Shown here piece by piece: positions 55,294 through 64,000 of a stretch of DNA of 64,000 nt (position 1 is its first letter; the number at the start of each line of letters is the position of its first letter). Source of the stretch: Tenacibaculum sp. 190130A14a (GTDB lineage Bacteria; Bacteroidota; Bacteroidia; Flavobacteriales; Flavobacteriaceae); NCBI RefSeq assembly GCF_964048965.1, contig NZ_OZ040189.1:3166501-3230500 (forward strand), read 5' to 3'. Position numbers and translations under genes: made by a program. The notes below the pieces were generated by a model. That model was given only the letters and a program-made list of their open reading frames with translations, made no database searches and was not told the origin of the DNA.

Positions 55294-57699
55294 ATGACAA
55301 GAAGAATTAAAAAAGTAGCGATTATCGGTTCTGGTATCATGGGATCGGGTATTGCATGTCATTTTGCAAACATTGGCGTTGAGGTTTTATTATTGGATAT
55401 TGTACCAAGAGAACTTAACGACAAGGAAAAAGCAAAAGGATTAACCTTAGAAGACAAAGTAGTTCGTAACCGTATGGTAAACGATGCTTTAACAGCTTCT
55501 TTAAAATCAAAACCATCACCTATCTACAACAAAAAATTTGCAGATAGAATTACTACTGGTAACCTAGAAGACGATTTACACAAGATTAAAGATGTAGATT
55601 GGATTATGGAAGTAGTTGTGGAACGCTTAGACATTAAACAAAGTGTTTTTGAAAAGGTTGAAAAATACCGTACACCTGGTACTATTATTTCTTCTAATAC
55701 CTCTGGTATTCCAATTAAATTTATGAACGAAGGACGTAGTGAAGATTTCCGTAAGCATTTTGCGGTAACACACTTCTTTAACCCTCCTCGTTACCTAAAA
55801 TTATTTGAGGTTGTACCAGGTCCAGATTGTAAGCAAGAAGTTACTGACTTCTTAATGGATTACGGTTCTAAATTCTTAGGAAAAACTTCAGTATTAGCTA
55901 AAGATACTCCAGCGTTTATTGGTAACCGTATTGGTATCTTCGGAATTCAATCTTTATTCCACCAAGTAAAGGAATTAGGATTAACTATTGAAGAAGTTGA
56001 TAAATTAACAGGACCAGTTATTGGACGTCCTAAATCAGCTACTTTCCGTACAGTTGATGTAGTAGGATTAGATACTTTAGTACATGTTGCTAATGGTATT
56101 TATGACAACTGTCCTGATGATGAAGCTCATGACTTATTTAAGTTACCTGACTTTATCAATACAATGATGGAGAATAAATGGTTAGGAAGTAAAACAAAGC
56201 AAGGTTTTTACAAGAAATCTGTTAATGCTGAAGGTAAAAAAGAGATTTTATCTTTAGACTTAGACACGATGGAATATCGTACTAAGAAACGTGCAAAGTT
56301 TGCTACATTAGAATTAACAAAAACTATTGACAAACCAATTGATCGCTTTAAAGTATTAGTTGGTGGTAGAGATAAAGCGGGAGAATTCTACCGTAAGAAC
56401 TTCGCTGCAATGTTTGCCTATGTTCAAAATAGAATTCCAGAAATTTCTGACGAATTATACAGAATTGACGATGCCATGAAAGCTGGTTTCGGATGGGAAA
56501 ATGGACCTTTCGAAATTTGGGATGCTGTAGGTGTAGAAAAAGGTATCGAATTAATGAAAGCTGAAGGAAAAGAGCCTGCTGCTTGGGTTACTGAAATGGT
56601 AGCTAAAGGAGAAACTTCTTTCTATACAGTAAAAGATGGTGCTACATACTATTATGATGTAGAAGCTAAAGAACAAGTTAAAAAACCAGGTCAAGATGCA
56701 TTTATCATCTTAGATAACATCCGTAAAACTACTGAGGTATTTAAAAACTCTGGAGTTGTTATTGAAGACTTAGGAGACGGAATATTAAACTGTGAGTTCC
56801 AATCTAAAATGAACACTATTGGTGGAGATGTTTTAGCTGGATTAAACAAAGCAGTTGATTTAGCCGAAAAAGACTTCCAAGGATTGGTAATTGGTAATCA
56901 AGGAGCTAACTTCTCTGTAGGTGCTAATATTGGAATGATCTTTATGATGGCTGTTGAGCAAGAGTATGACGAGTTAAACATGGCTATCAAGTATTTCCAA
57001 GATACTATGATGCGTATGCGTTACTCTGCTATTCCAACAATTGCAGCTCCTCATGGAATGACTTTAGGAGGTGGATGTGAATTATCATTACACGCAGATA
57101 AAGTGGTTGCTGCTGCCGAAACATATATCGGTTTAGTAGAATTTGGAGTTGGAGTAATTCCTGGTGGTGGTGGATCTAAAGAAATGGCTTTAAGAGCGCA
57201 AGATTTATTCCACACTGGTGATGTTCAATTAAATGTTTTACAAGAGCATTTCTTAACTATTGGTATGGCCAAAGTGGCTACTTCAGCACATGAAGCATTC
57301 GACTTAAACTTACTTCAAAAAGGAAAAGATGTAGTAGTTGTAAACAAAGATCGTCAAATCGCCGAAGCTAAAAAACATGCTTTATTACTAGCAGAAGCTG
57401 GATATTCTCAGCCTGTAAAACGTAAAGATATTTTAGCATTAGGAAAACAAGCATTAGGGATGTTCTTAGTAGGAACAGACTCTATGAATGCTTCTAAATA
57501 TATTTCTGAGCACGATCAGAAAATTGCAAACAAACTAGCTTATGTAATGGCTGGTGGAGATTTATCAGAACCAACAAAAGTTACTGAACAGTATTTATTA
57601 GACCTTGAGCGTGAAGCTTTCTTAAGTTTAACTACAGAAAGAAAAACCTTAGAGCGTATTCAGCACATGTTAAAAACTGGTAAACCATTACGTAACTAA
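55294..57699 (+). CDS. 3-hydroxyacyl-CoA dehydrogenase / enoyl-CoA hydratase (FadN/FadB type)
   Basis: 801 residues, dehydrogenase first and hydratase last (the FadN order). NAD+ motif 'VAIIGSGIMGSGIACHFANI'; catalytic region 'FAVTHFFNPPRYLKLFEVVP' and 'FIGNRIGIFG'; second HCDH C-terminal domain near 390-460; then the hydratase/isomerase fold with oxyanion loops 'NFSVGANIGMIF' and 'AAPHGMTLGGGCELSLHADK'. It hydrates trans-2-enoyl-CoA and oxidises the 3-hydroxyacyl-CoA with NAD+. Second gene of the operon. Confidence 0.93.
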   Translation: MTRRIKKVAIIGSGIMGSGIACHFANIGVEVLLLDIVPRELNDKEKAKGLTLEDKVVRNRMVNDALTASLKSKPSPIYNKKFADRITTGNLEDDLHKIKDVDWIMEVVVERLDIKQSVFEKVEKYRTPGTIISSNTSGIPIKFMNEGRSEDFRKHFAVTHFFNPPRYLKLFEVVPGPDCKQEVTDFLMDYGSKFLGKTSVLAKDTPAFIGNRIGIFGIQSLFHQVKELGLTIEEVDKLTGPVIGRPKSATFRTVDVVGLDTLVHVANGIYDNCPDDEAHDLFKLPDFINTMMENKWLGSKTKQGFYKKSVNAEGKKEILSLDLDTMEYRTKKRAKFATLELTKTIDKPIDRFKVLVGGRDKAGEFYRKNFAAMFAYVQNRIPEISDELYRIDDAMKAGFGWENGPFEIWDAVGVEKGIELMKAEGKEPAAWVTEMVAKGETSFYTVKDGATYYYDVEAKEQVKKPGQDAFIILDNIRKTTEVFKNSGVVIEDLGDGILNCEFQSKMNTIGGDVLAGLNKAVDLAEKDFQGLVIGNQGANFSVGANIGMIFMMAVEQEYDELNMAIKYFQDTMMRMRYSAIPTIAAPHGMTLGGGCELSLHADKVVAAAETYIGLVEFGVGVIPGGGGSKEMALRAQDLFHTGDVQLNVLQEHFLTIGMAKVATSAHEAFDLNLLQKGKDVVVVNKDRQIAEAKKHALLLAEAGYSQPVKRKDILALGKQALGMFLVGTDSMNASKYISEHDQKIANKLAYVMAGGDLSEPTKVTEQYLLDLEREAFLSLTTERKTLERIQHMLKTGKPLRN

Positions 57700-57706
57700 A
57701 CGTTAC

Positions 57707-57734
57707 GAGTTATTAGTGATGAGTTATTAGTGAT
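57707..57734. repeat. Tandem 14-bp repeat
   Basis: GAGTTATTAGTGAT occurs twice in direct succession in the 86-nt gap between the first two enzyme genes of the beta-oxidation operon. No role is evident; likely slippage-prone DNA. Confidence 0.7.
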
Positions 57735-57785
57735 GCGTTAGACTCACTAAAAAACTTAAAACTAAACACTAAAAACTTTAAAAAT

Positions 57786-58976
57786 ATGAAAACAGCATAT
57801 ATAGTAAAAGGATATAGAACCGCCGTAGGGAAATCTAAAAAGGGTGTGTTCAGATTTAAAAGAGCTGACGAATTAGCTGCTGAAACCATCAAGTATATGA
57901 TGACGAAGCTTCCAGAATTCGACGTAAAACGTATTGACGACGTTATTGTTGGTAATGCAATGCCAGAAGGATCTCAAGGATTAAATATGGCTAGAATCAT
58001 TTCTTTAATTGGATTAGATTCTGTTGATGTTCCTGGAGTAACTGTAAACCGTTTCTGTTCATCAGGGTTAGAAACAATTGGTATGGCAGTAGCAAAAATT
58101 CAATCGGGAATGGCTGATTGTATTATTGCTGGAGGAACAGAGAGTATGAGTTCTGTACCAATGACTGGTTTTAAACCAGAATTAAACTACGATATCGTAA
58201 ACGCTGGTCATGAAGATTATTACTGGGGAATGGGTAATACTGCTGAAGCAGTTGCTCAACAGTACAATATTTCTCGTCAAGATCAAGATCAATTTGCTTA
58301 CGAGTCACATATGAAAGCTTTAAAAGCTTTAGATTCAGATCGTTTCCAAGATCAAATTGCTCCGATCAATGTTGAAGAAACATACATTGGAGAAAATGGA
58401 AAACGTGCAACAAGAAATTATACAGTTACTAAAGACGAAGGTCCTCGTAGAGGAACAAGCGTAGAAGCTTTAGCAAAATTACGTGCAGTATTTGCTGCAA
58501 ACGGTTCTGTTACTGCTGGTAACTCATCACAAACAAGTGATGGTGCTGCCTTTGTAATGGTAATGAGTGAAGATATGGTAAAAGAGTTAGGTATTGAGCC
58601 AGAAGCACGCTTAGTAAGCTATGCTGCTGCTGGAGTACCACCTCGTATTATGGGTATTGGTCCTGTAGCTGCCATTCCAAAAGCTTTAAAACAAGCTGGT
58701 TTACAACAAAGTGATATTGAATTAATTGAATTGAACGAAGCATTTGCTTCACAATCATTGGCTGTTATTCGTGAGTTAGATTTAAATCCGGATATCATTA
58801 ACGTAAATGGTGGAGCAATTGCTTTAGGTCACCCATTAGGATGTACTGGAGGTAAATTATCAGTTCAGTTATTTGATGAAATGCGCAAGCGTGAAATGAA
58901 AGGAAAATACGGAATGGTAACCATGTGTGTAGGTACTGGACAAGGTGCTGCTGGTATTTTCGAATTCTTAAGTTAA
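57786..58976 (+). CDS. Acetyl-CoA C-acyltransferase (3-ketoacyl-CoA thiolase)
   Basis: 396 residues, full-length thiolase. Acyl-accepting Cys91 in 'VNRFCSSGLETIGMA', 'NEAFASQSLAV', 'NVNGGAIALGHPLGCTGGKL' (active-site His) and 'VTMCVGTGQGAAGIFEF' (second Cys). It releases acetyl-CoA and shortens the acyl chain by two carbons, the last beta-oxidation step. Third gene of the MarR-controlled operon, 25 nt before the acyl-CoA dehydrogenase. Confidence 0.95.
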   Translation: MKTAYIVKGYRTAVGKSKKGVFRFKRADELAAETIKYMMTKLPEFDVKRIDDVIVGNAMPEGSQGLNMARIISLIGLDSVDVPGVTVNRFCSSGLETIGMAVAKIQSGMADCIIAGGTESMSSVPMTGFKPELNYDIVNAGHEDYYWGMGNTAEAVAQQYNISRQDQDQFAYESHMKALKALDSDRFQDQIAPINVEETYIGENGKRATRNYTVTKDEGPRRGTSVEALAKLRAVFAANGSVTAGNSSQTSDGAAFVMVMSEDMVKELGIEPEARLVSYAAAGVPPRIMGIGPVAAIPKALKQAGLQQSDIELIELNEAFASQSLAVIRELDLNPDIINVNGGAIALGHPLGCTGGKLSVQLFDEMRKREMKGKYGMVTMCVGTGQGAAGIFEFLS

Positions 58977-59001
58977 CAACCTAAAAAATCAACAAAAACA
59001 G

Positions 59002-60810
59002 ATGTCAGAATTAAATAAAGATATTTTACGTGGAGGGCAGTTCCTAGTAAAAGAAACAAAATGTGAGGATGTATTTACTCCTGAAGATTTTTCAGAAGAG
59101 CAAACAATGATGCGCGATGCAGTTAAAGAATTTAACGATCGTGAAATCATTCCTCATAAAGAAAGATTTGAGAAGAAAGATTACGCTTTAACAGAAGAAG
59201 TAATGCGTAAAGCTGGTGAGTTAGGTTTCTTAGGTGTTGCTGTTCCTGAAGCTTATGGCGGATTAGGAATGGGGTTTGTTTCTACTATGTTAACTTGTGA
59301 TTATATTTCAAGTGGAACAGGATCTTTTAGTACTGCTTTTGGTGCACATACAGGTATTGGTACAATGCCAATTACTTTATATGGAACAGAAGAGCAAAAG
59401 CAAAAGTTTGTTCCTGCTTTAGCAATGGGAGAACGCTTTGGAGCTTACTGTTTAACAGAACCAGGAGCCGGATCGGATGCAAACTCTGGTAAAACGACTG
59501 CTGAATTAACAGAAGACGGAAAGCACTATAAATTAAACGGGCAAAAAATGTGGATTTCTAATGCAGGTTTTGCTGAAGTATTCATCGTATTTGCTCGTAT
59601 CGAAGACGATAAAAATATTACTGGTTTCATTTTAGAATATGACAAAAACAATCCTAATGGAGTTACTTTAGGAGAAGAAGAGCATAAATTAGGTATTCGT
59701 GCATCTTCAACTCGTCAGGTATTCTTTAATGATACATTAGTACCAGTAGAAAACATGTTATCTGTTCGTGGTGGTGGATTTAAAATTGCTATGAACGCAT
59801 TAAACGTAGGACGTATCAAATTAGCAGCAGCTTGTTTAGATTCTCAAAGAAGAATTATTGATCATGCTGTAAACTATGCAAATGAGCGTAAGCAATTTAA
59901 AACTCCTATTGCTGAATTTGGAGCTATCAAAATGAAGTTAGCAGAAATGGCTGCTAGCGCATATGTTGGTGAGTCTGCTTCTTATAGAGCTGCTAAAAAC
60001 ATTGAAGATAGAATTGCTATTCGTGAAGCTGAAGGAAATACACATCAAGAAGCAGAATTAAAAGGAGTTGAAGAATACGCTATTGAGTGTTCTATCTTAA
60101 AAGTAGCTGTTTCTGAAGATGTACAAAACTGTTCAGACGAAGGAATCCAAATTTACGGAGGTATGGGATTCTCTGAAGAAACTCCAATGGAGTCTGCTTG
60201 GAGAGATGCTCGTATTGCTCGTATTTATGAAGGTACAAACGAAATTAACCGTTTGCTTTCTGTAGGAATGTTAGTAAAGAAAGCAATGAAAGGTCATGTA
60301 GATTTATTAAATCCTGCTATGAAAGTTGCTGATGAACTAATGGGAATTCCTTCTTTCGATACTCCAGATTATTCTGAGTTATTCTCTGAAGAAAAGGAAA
60401 TCATTGGAAAATTAAAGAAAGTATTCTTAATGGTAGCTGGAGCTGCATTACAAAAGTTTGGTCCAGACTTAGAAAAGCACCAACAGTTATTAACTGCTGC
60501 ATCTAATATTTTAATTGAAATATATATGGCAGAATCTGGAATTTTAAGAACTGAAAAGAACGCAAAGCGTTTTGGAGAAGATGCTCAAAAAGAACAGATT
60601 GCTATGGCTAAGTTATACTTATACAATGCAGTAGAAACTATTACTACCAATGCAAGAGAAGGAATTATCTCTTTTGCTGAAGGTGATGAGCAACGTATGA
60701 TGTTAATGGGGCTTAAGCGTTTTACAAAATACGCTAACTACCCGAATGTAGTAGCATTACGTAATACAATTGCAGATAAATTAAAAGCAGAAAATAAATA
60801 CTGCTTCTAA
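59002..60810 (+). CDS. Acyl-CoA dehydrogenase with C-terminal extension
   Basis: 602 residues. N-terminal helical domain, the FAD-binding 'YCLTEPGAGSDANSGKTTAE' and 'KMWISNAGFAEVFIVFARIE', the mid-domain 'LGIRASSTRQVFFNDTLVPV', and 'YGGMGFSEETPMESAWRDAR' with 'IYEGTNEINRLL', where the catalytic Glu of the ACAD fold lies. About 170 C-terminal residues go beyond the usual ~380-residue core, as in many Bacteroidota and Bacillus FadE-type proteins. It makes trans-2-enoyl-CoA from acyl-CoA. Last gene of the operon, ended by a hairpin. Confidence 0.95.
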   Translation: MSELNKDILRGGQFLVKETKCEDVFTPEDFSEEQTMMRDAVKEFNDREIIPHKERFEKKDYALTEEVMRKAGELGFLGVAVPEAYGGLGMGFVSTMLTCDYISSGTGSFSTAFGAHTGIGTMPITLYGTEEQKQKFVPALAMGERFGAYCLTEPGAGSDANSGKTTAELTEDGKHYKLNGQKMWISNAGFAEVFIVFARIEDDKNITGFILEYDKNNPNGVTLGEEEHKLGIRASSTRQVFFNDTLVPVENMLSVRGGGFKIAMNALNVGRIKLAAACLDSQRRIIDHAVNYANERKQFKTPIAEFGAIKMKLAEMAASAYVGESASYRAAKNIEDRIAIREAEGNTHQEAELKGVEEYAIECSILKVAVSEDVQNCSDEGIQIYGGMGFSEETPMESAWRDARIARIYEGTNEINRLLSVGMLVKKAMKGHVDLLNPAMKVADELMGIPSFDTPDYSELFSEEKEIIGKLKKVFLMVAGAALQKFGPDLEKHQQLLTAASNILIEIYMAESGILRTEKNAKRFGEDAQKEQIAMAKLYLYNAVETITTNAREGIISFAEGDEQRMMLMGLKRFTKYANYPNVVALRNTIADKLKAENKYCF

Positions 60811-60819
60811 ACATATTAA

Positions 60820-60852
60820 AACTGCCAGGCGTTGCTAACAAGCGCTGGCAGT
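60820..60852 (+). terminator. GC-richer hairpin ending the beta-oxidation operon
   Basis: AACTGCCAG / CTGGCAGTT stem (9 bp) with an internal loop and an upper TTG/CAA pair. It is 9 nt after the acyl-CoA dehydrogenase stop and much richer in GC than the surroundings. The U-run is short. Confidence 0.65.
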
Positions 60853-60951
60853 TATAAAAATTTCTTCAACTTTTATAGGTTTTAGAATTTAGTTGTTTGT
60901 TTAAAAGGTCGTCGAATTAGGTTTTGACGGTCTTTTTTTTGTTTTGTTGGG

Positions 60952-60969
60952 TAACAATTATAATTGTTA
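60952..60969. promoter_or_regulatory. 18-bp perfect palindrome upstream of a lipoprotein gene
   Basis: TAACAATTATAATTGTTA is its own reverse complement and lies 36 nt before the ATG at 61006. It could be a repressor site or part of an RNA hairpin; no cognate regulator is identified. Confidence 0.45.
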
Positions 60970-61005
60970 GACACTAGGTTATAGAAAACAAAATAAAAAC
61001 AAATC

Positions 61006-61626
61006 ATGAAACATTTAAAAACTATTTTTTCACTAGTAATTCTTGCAACTTTAATTATATCATGTAATCAAGACAATGATATTGCTGTACAACAAGACAA
61101 ACTAACCAAAGAAAAATTAATTAAACATTTAAAGGAAAGAAATCCAAATTACATTTTCAAAGAACCTCAAAACCATGTTACAGCTAGTAAAAAAGAGGCT
61201 CTTCATTTTAAAAGCTTAGAAGAGTTAGATGCTTTCTTAGACACTTTTGATAAAAGAAAAAAAGCAATGTTAACAAATGCTAAACATGACTTTGTTCACG
61301 TTGGCCCTGAAGACGGTAGTGGTACAAACGAAGATTATAGTGGATACTACAGAACATCATTCTATATCGGAGGTTTCATCCCTGTTTATATGAATATCAA
61401 CTTTAATACAAAAAACTGTGAAGGAAGTAATTTGAATTCTTATATATCTGGAGGAACCATGGGGGTAACCTATATGCATTCAGGGGGAAATCTTTACTCT
61501 AATAAAAAGCTTGGTTATATTAGTTACTATGTTGAAGGTGTTCTTAATTACAATATATTTATAGAAGGCATTGGAACAATTTATTCTGAAAATGTGTCTT
61601 ATGGAGGGAAAGCTTCATGTAAATAA
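61006..61626 (+). CDS. Hypothetical lipoprotein
   Basis: 206 residues. Lipoprotein signal 'MKHLKTIFSLVILATLIISC' with Cys at 20. A helical region ('KEALHFKSLEELDAFLDTFD') is followed by a Gly/Tyr-rich beta part ('GYYRTSFYIGGFIPVYMNIN', 'GGNLYSNKKLGYISYYVEGV'). No family recognised. Probably outer-membrane or surface anchored, single gene with its own terminator. Confidence 0.75.
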   Translation: MKHLKTIFSLVILATLIISCNQDNDIAVQQDKLTKEKLIKHLKERNPNYIFKEPQNHVTASKKEALHFKSLEELDAFLDTFDKRKKAMLTNAKHDFVHVGPEDGSGTNEDYSGYYRTSFYIGGFIPVYMNINFNTKNCEGSNLNSYISGGTMGVTYMHSGGNLYSNKKLGYISYYVEGVLNYNIFIEGIGTIYSENVSYGGKASCK

Positions 61627-61653
61627 AGTTATATTACATAGGATTTATAAAGT

Positions 61654-61681
61654 AAAAGGGCACTATTATAAGTGCCCTTTT
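61654..61681 (+). terminator. Terminator after the lipoprotein gene
   Basis: 11-bp perfect stem AAAAGGGCACT / AGTGCCCTTTT, loop ATTATA, followed by CTTATTT. It lies just before the convergent SDR gene end and can serve both. Confidence 0.85.
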
Positions 61682-61700
61682 CTTATTTATTAGTAGAGTT

Positions 61701-62708
61701 TTATCTTTTGTTTAAGACATTTTGAACAGATTCAGCAGTATCTAAAACCATTTTATCAAATGCTACAGGCGTCCAATTAAATGTTTTTTTAGTTTTACTT
61801 ATATCTCCTTGGTATCTTTTACCAACGTAAGGCATCATTCCTTTCATTTCACTATTAAAATTTGCCAATAGTTTCACCATAAAATTAGGCGCCACCCCTG
61901 TTTTTACCTTTTCATAACCAGATTCTTTCAATAGCTTGGTCACTTCAGTATAAGCATATGCATTTTCTGAAGCTACAATAAACCTGTTATTTGCTGCCTC
62001 ACTATTTTCCAACGCTTCCACATGAATCTTTGCAACATCTCTTACATCTGACATGTTAATACTTGCCTTGATCATTTGTTTTAACTCTCCTGTAATAATT
62101 CTCTTAAATAATGACATTGACTCACCAGATAAATTACTTGAGGTAGTTGGACCATATACTGGCCCAGGGTGAATTGTTACCAACTCCATATTTGTATCCT
62201 TTACAAAATCCCACGCACTTTTCTCTGCCAACGTTTTACTTTTCAAATAAGCCGTTGCATTTTTAGCATTCACATTTGTCCAACTATTTTCGTTAATAGT
62301 ATCATCTCCTATTACATCTCCTAACATCGCTACCATAGAAGAAGTTAAAACCACTCGTTTTATACCTGCTTTATCTGCAGCTTTTAACGCTCGTAACGTT
62401 CCTTCTACCGCAGGTTTTATAAGTTCATTTTCATCTTTCGGAATTTTAGATATAAACGGAGAAGCAACATGCATCACAAAATCGCAATCGGCTACCGCTT
62501 GATCCCATCCTTCATCTTCAAGTAAATTAAGCTCGTAAAATTCCAAATGCTCAGTTGAGTCTGCATACTTCTGAATGATGCTTGAAATAGCATCTGCTTT
62601 CTTAAGACTTCTTAAAGAACCTTTTACTTTATATCCCTTATTTAATAACTCAATTGCACAATGCTGCCCAATAAAACCCGAAATACCAGTTAACAATACT
62701 TTTTTCAT
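61701..62708 (-). CDS. NAD(P)-dependent extended SDR (dihydroflavonol reductase/cinnamoyl-CoA reductase-like)
   Basis: 335 residues. Rossmann motif 'VLLTGISGFIGQHCAIELLN' (GxxGxxG), 'CDFVMHVASPFI', 'RVVLTSSMVAM' and the catalytic Tyr-x-x-x-Lys in 'TAYLKSKTLAEKSAWDF', then 'TIHPGPVYGPTTSSNLSGES'. These fit the DFR/CCR-like extended SDRs that reduce carbonyls with NADPH; the natural substrate is unknown. Divergent from an HxlR regulator that probably controls it. Confidence 0.88.
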   Translation of the reverse strand: MKKVLLTGISGFIGQHCAIELLNKGYKVKGSLRSLKKADAISSIIQKYADSTEHLEFYELNLLEDEGWDQAVADCDFVMHVASPFISKIPKDENELIKPAVEGTLRALKAADKAGIKRVVLTSSMVAMLGDVIGDDTINENSWTNVNAKNATAYLKSKTLAEKSAWDFVKDTNMELVTIHPGPVYGPTTSSNLSGESMSLFKRIITGELKQMIKASINMSDVRDVAKIHVEALENSEAANNRFIVASENAYAYTEVTKLLKESGYEKVKTGVAPNFMVKLLANFNSEMKGMMPYVGKRYQGDISKTKKTFNWTPVAFDKMVLDTAESVQNVLNKR

Positions 62709-62721
62709 TTGACTTTATTTT

Positions 62722-62770
62722 TTACTTTTGTTTTGCAAGCAAAGATATGTTATTACTTTTATTTTGCAAG
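62722..62770. promoter_or_regulatory. SDR promoter with paired HxlR-site candidates
   Basis: On the minus strand TTG, 19 nt, TATCTTTG (plus-strand bases 62740-62747) form a full Bacteroidota promoter for the SDR gene. Two direct repeats TTACTTTTrTTTTGCAAG (62722-62739 and 62753-62770, 31 bp apart, about three helical turns) flank the -7 and overlap the -33, and are good candidates for HxlR binding. Confidence 0.6.
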
Positions 62771-62791
62771 TGATAATTCAAAAAATTTAAT

Positions 62792-63223
62792 ATGCCAAAT
62801 ACATTTCGATCAAACTGCCCCATCACCTCAGCACTTGATATTGTTGGAGATAAGTGGTCATTAGTTATTATAAAACAAATACTTTTTGAAAGAAAAAGTA
62901 CTTTTAAAGATTTTACAGGTAGTACCGAAGCTATTGCCACGAATATCCTCTCGTCCCGATTAAAAATGTTAGAAGAATATGGCATTCTTTCAAAAACCAA
63001 GTTACCTGAAAATAAAAAAACCAATATCTATTTCTTAACAGATAAAGGACTAGGACTAACCCCCACCCTTATGGAACTTACTTTTTGGAGTAAAGATCAT
63101 ATTCAAGAATTTCATCCAAATTTAAATTTAGATCAACAAATAACAGCTGCTCAAAAAAATAAAGAAGCAGCTTATGAGAGCATTATCAAAAATTATAAAA
63201 ATTGGTTACAGGAATTATCGTAA
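62792..63223 (+). CDS. HxlR-family transcriptional regulator
   Basis: 143 residues. Typical HxlR start 'RSNCPITSALDIVGDKWSLV' with Cys9, then the winged helix 'FKDFTGSTEAIATNILSSRL' and 'LEEYGILSKTKLPENKKTNI'. The Cys near the N-terminus is often redox or electrophile sensing in the family. Divergent from the SDR gene, so an aldehyde or quinone-responsive pair is plausible. Confidence 0.92.
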   Translation: MPNTFRSNCPITSALDIVGDKWSLVIIKQILFERKSTFKDFTGSTEAIATNILSSRLKMLEEYGILSKTKLPENKKTNIYFLTDKGLGLTPTLMELTFWSKDHIQEFHPNLNLDQQITAAQKNKEAAYESIIKNYKNWLQELS

Positions 63224-63325
63224 CTCAAAATAACGATAGTATTAGCTTAATTACTTGCATATTGTACTTTTACCATTTAGATTAAAAAAACGTATTTTTA
63301 ATACAAAAATCATATTGCATACTTT

Positions 63326-64000
63326 ATGAAGTTCATTTTTCATGTTTTAATTTTAAGTTGTTTTCTTTTTTCTTGTAAAAAAACAGTCTCTACAACTGAG
63401 CAGTCAAAAATAGCTTCACATAAAAAAGAGTTGAAAAAAGAAGTTCTAAAACTAAAAAGTATTCCGTACCATGGTACTCACAAATCCATACATATTATTG
63501 TAGCTCTTTGTGATAACAAATACCAAGGAATAGTACCTGTTCCTAAAACGATTGGAAATGGACAAGACCCTAAAAACAATCTTTATTGGGGAACAGCCTA
63601 TGGTATTAAAACTTTTTTCAAACGAAGTTCAGATTGGACTTTTCTAAAACAAGAAAAACTCGATTCTCTAATTTTAGAACGCATTGTTTTCAAACATAAG
63701 GATAAAGACTTTTATCTAGTTGCTGATGCCTACAACGGAAAGTATATAAAACAAGCAACCGAAACCTTTTTACGCAGTAGTGCGGGAATCACAAAAGATA
63801 CTATTCAGATAAAGAAACAAGTAATTGGTATAAATGGCAATTCCCAGCTCGTAGCATATATAGGACATGATGGATTAATGGATTTTATGCTACATGAAAA
63901 GTTTATAAATATCGATCAAAAGAAAAGGGATGTTATTATATTGGCTTGTTATAGTAAAACTTACTTTCAACCTCACCTTCAAAATGCTAAGGTAAACCCA
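63326..64000 (+). CDS. Hypothetical lipoprotein, 3' end outside window
   Basis: Open from the ATG at 63326 to the window end (225 codons seen). Lipoprotein signal 'MKFIFHVLILSCFLFSCKKT' (Cys 17). The body includes 'YHGTHKSIHIIVALCDNKYQ', 'VPVPKTIGNGQDPKNNLYWG', 'TAYGIKTFFKRSSDW' and 'VAYIGHDGLMDFMLHEKFIN'. No family recognised. The gene is not complete here, so length and C-terminus are unknown. Confidence 0.75.
   Translation, partial: MKFIFHVLILSCFLFSCKKTVSTTEQSKIASHKKELKKEVLKLKSIPYHGTHKSIHIIVALCDNKYQGIVPVPKTIGNGQDPKNNLYWGTAYGIKTFFKRSSDWTFLKQEKLDSLILERIVFKHKDKDFYLVADAYNGKYIKQATETFLRSSAGITKDTIQIKKQVIGINGNSQLVAYIGHDGLMDFMLHEKFINIDQKKRDVIILACYSKTYFQPHLQNAKVNP

Overview
The window looks like a chromosomal segment of a marine-type Flavobacteriaceae bacterium (phylum Bacteroidota). 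Support: AT-rich DNA, promoters of the TAnnTTTG type, almost no Shine-Dalgarno sites, a carboxypeptidase-regulatory/outer-membrane beta-barrel protein, a protease with a type IX secretion (T9SS) tail, LytTR regulators, DUF2851, DUF985 and DKNYY proteins, and flavobacterial-style lipoproteins. The genus cannot be fixed from the sequence alone. No tRNA, rRNA, CRISPR array, transposase or integrase was seen.

Layout. 1-5.7 kb: a natural-product or signalling locus. On the minus strand lie a GNAT acyltransferase of the LuxI/FeeM type, an outer-membrane beta-barrel receptor, a four-cysteine RiPP precursor and the 5' end of a probable radical SAM maturase. Beside them are a plus-strand LuxR-type regulator and a minus-strand ThiF/E1-like adenylyltransferase. 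Three similar 18-bp dyads sit about 34-38 bp upstream of -7 elements (one of them imperfect) of the acyltransferase, regulator and E1 genes, like lux boxes. 5.7-15.7 kb: ordinary genes (a frameshifted DUF2851 gene, membrane redoxin, nitroreductase, sodium/solute symporter, cupin, SUKH-like protein, GNAT, LytTR regulator, RetSat-like oxidoreductase). 15.8-28 kb: a co-directional run of small secreted, lipoprotein, membrane and DUF genes with signs of illegitimate recombination: a partial copy of an adenylate kinase gene fused to a lipoprotein gene, and an orphan fragment of another gene. 28.2-32.3 kb: two candidate defence modules, a DUF4297 (Cap4-like) nuclease with a Rad50/SMC-like ATPase, and a SLATT-domain 2TM operon.

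32.4-45.3 kb: DUF5916 outer-membrane protein, LytS/LytTR two-component pair, a small-molecule kinase-like protein, a pentapeptide-repeat membrane protein and a 1783-residue T9SS metalloprotease with six FN3 and three GEVED modules. 45.4-49.3 kb: peroxide defence (small conserved protein, thioredoxin-like protein, AhpC-type peroxiredoxin, divergent KatG). 49.3-54.6 kb: a minus-strand run of NatA/NatB-type ABC transporter, small membrane protein, MscS channel, membrane protein and an NtrC-type regulator that lacks a DNA-binding tail. 54.7-60.9 kb: a MarR-controlled fatty acid beta-oxidation operon (regulator, 3-hydroxyacyl-CoA dehydrogenase/enoyl-CoA hydratase, thiolase, acyl-CoA dehydrogenase) with a paired 12-bp palindromic operator and a possibly leaderless mRNA. 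61-64 kb: a lipoprotein, an SDR reductase divergent from an HxlR regulator, and a lipoprotein cut by the window end.

The strongest candidate for an undescribed system is the LuxR/FeeM-like/ThiF regulon at 3.2-5.7 kb, which may also drive the adjacent RiPP genes.
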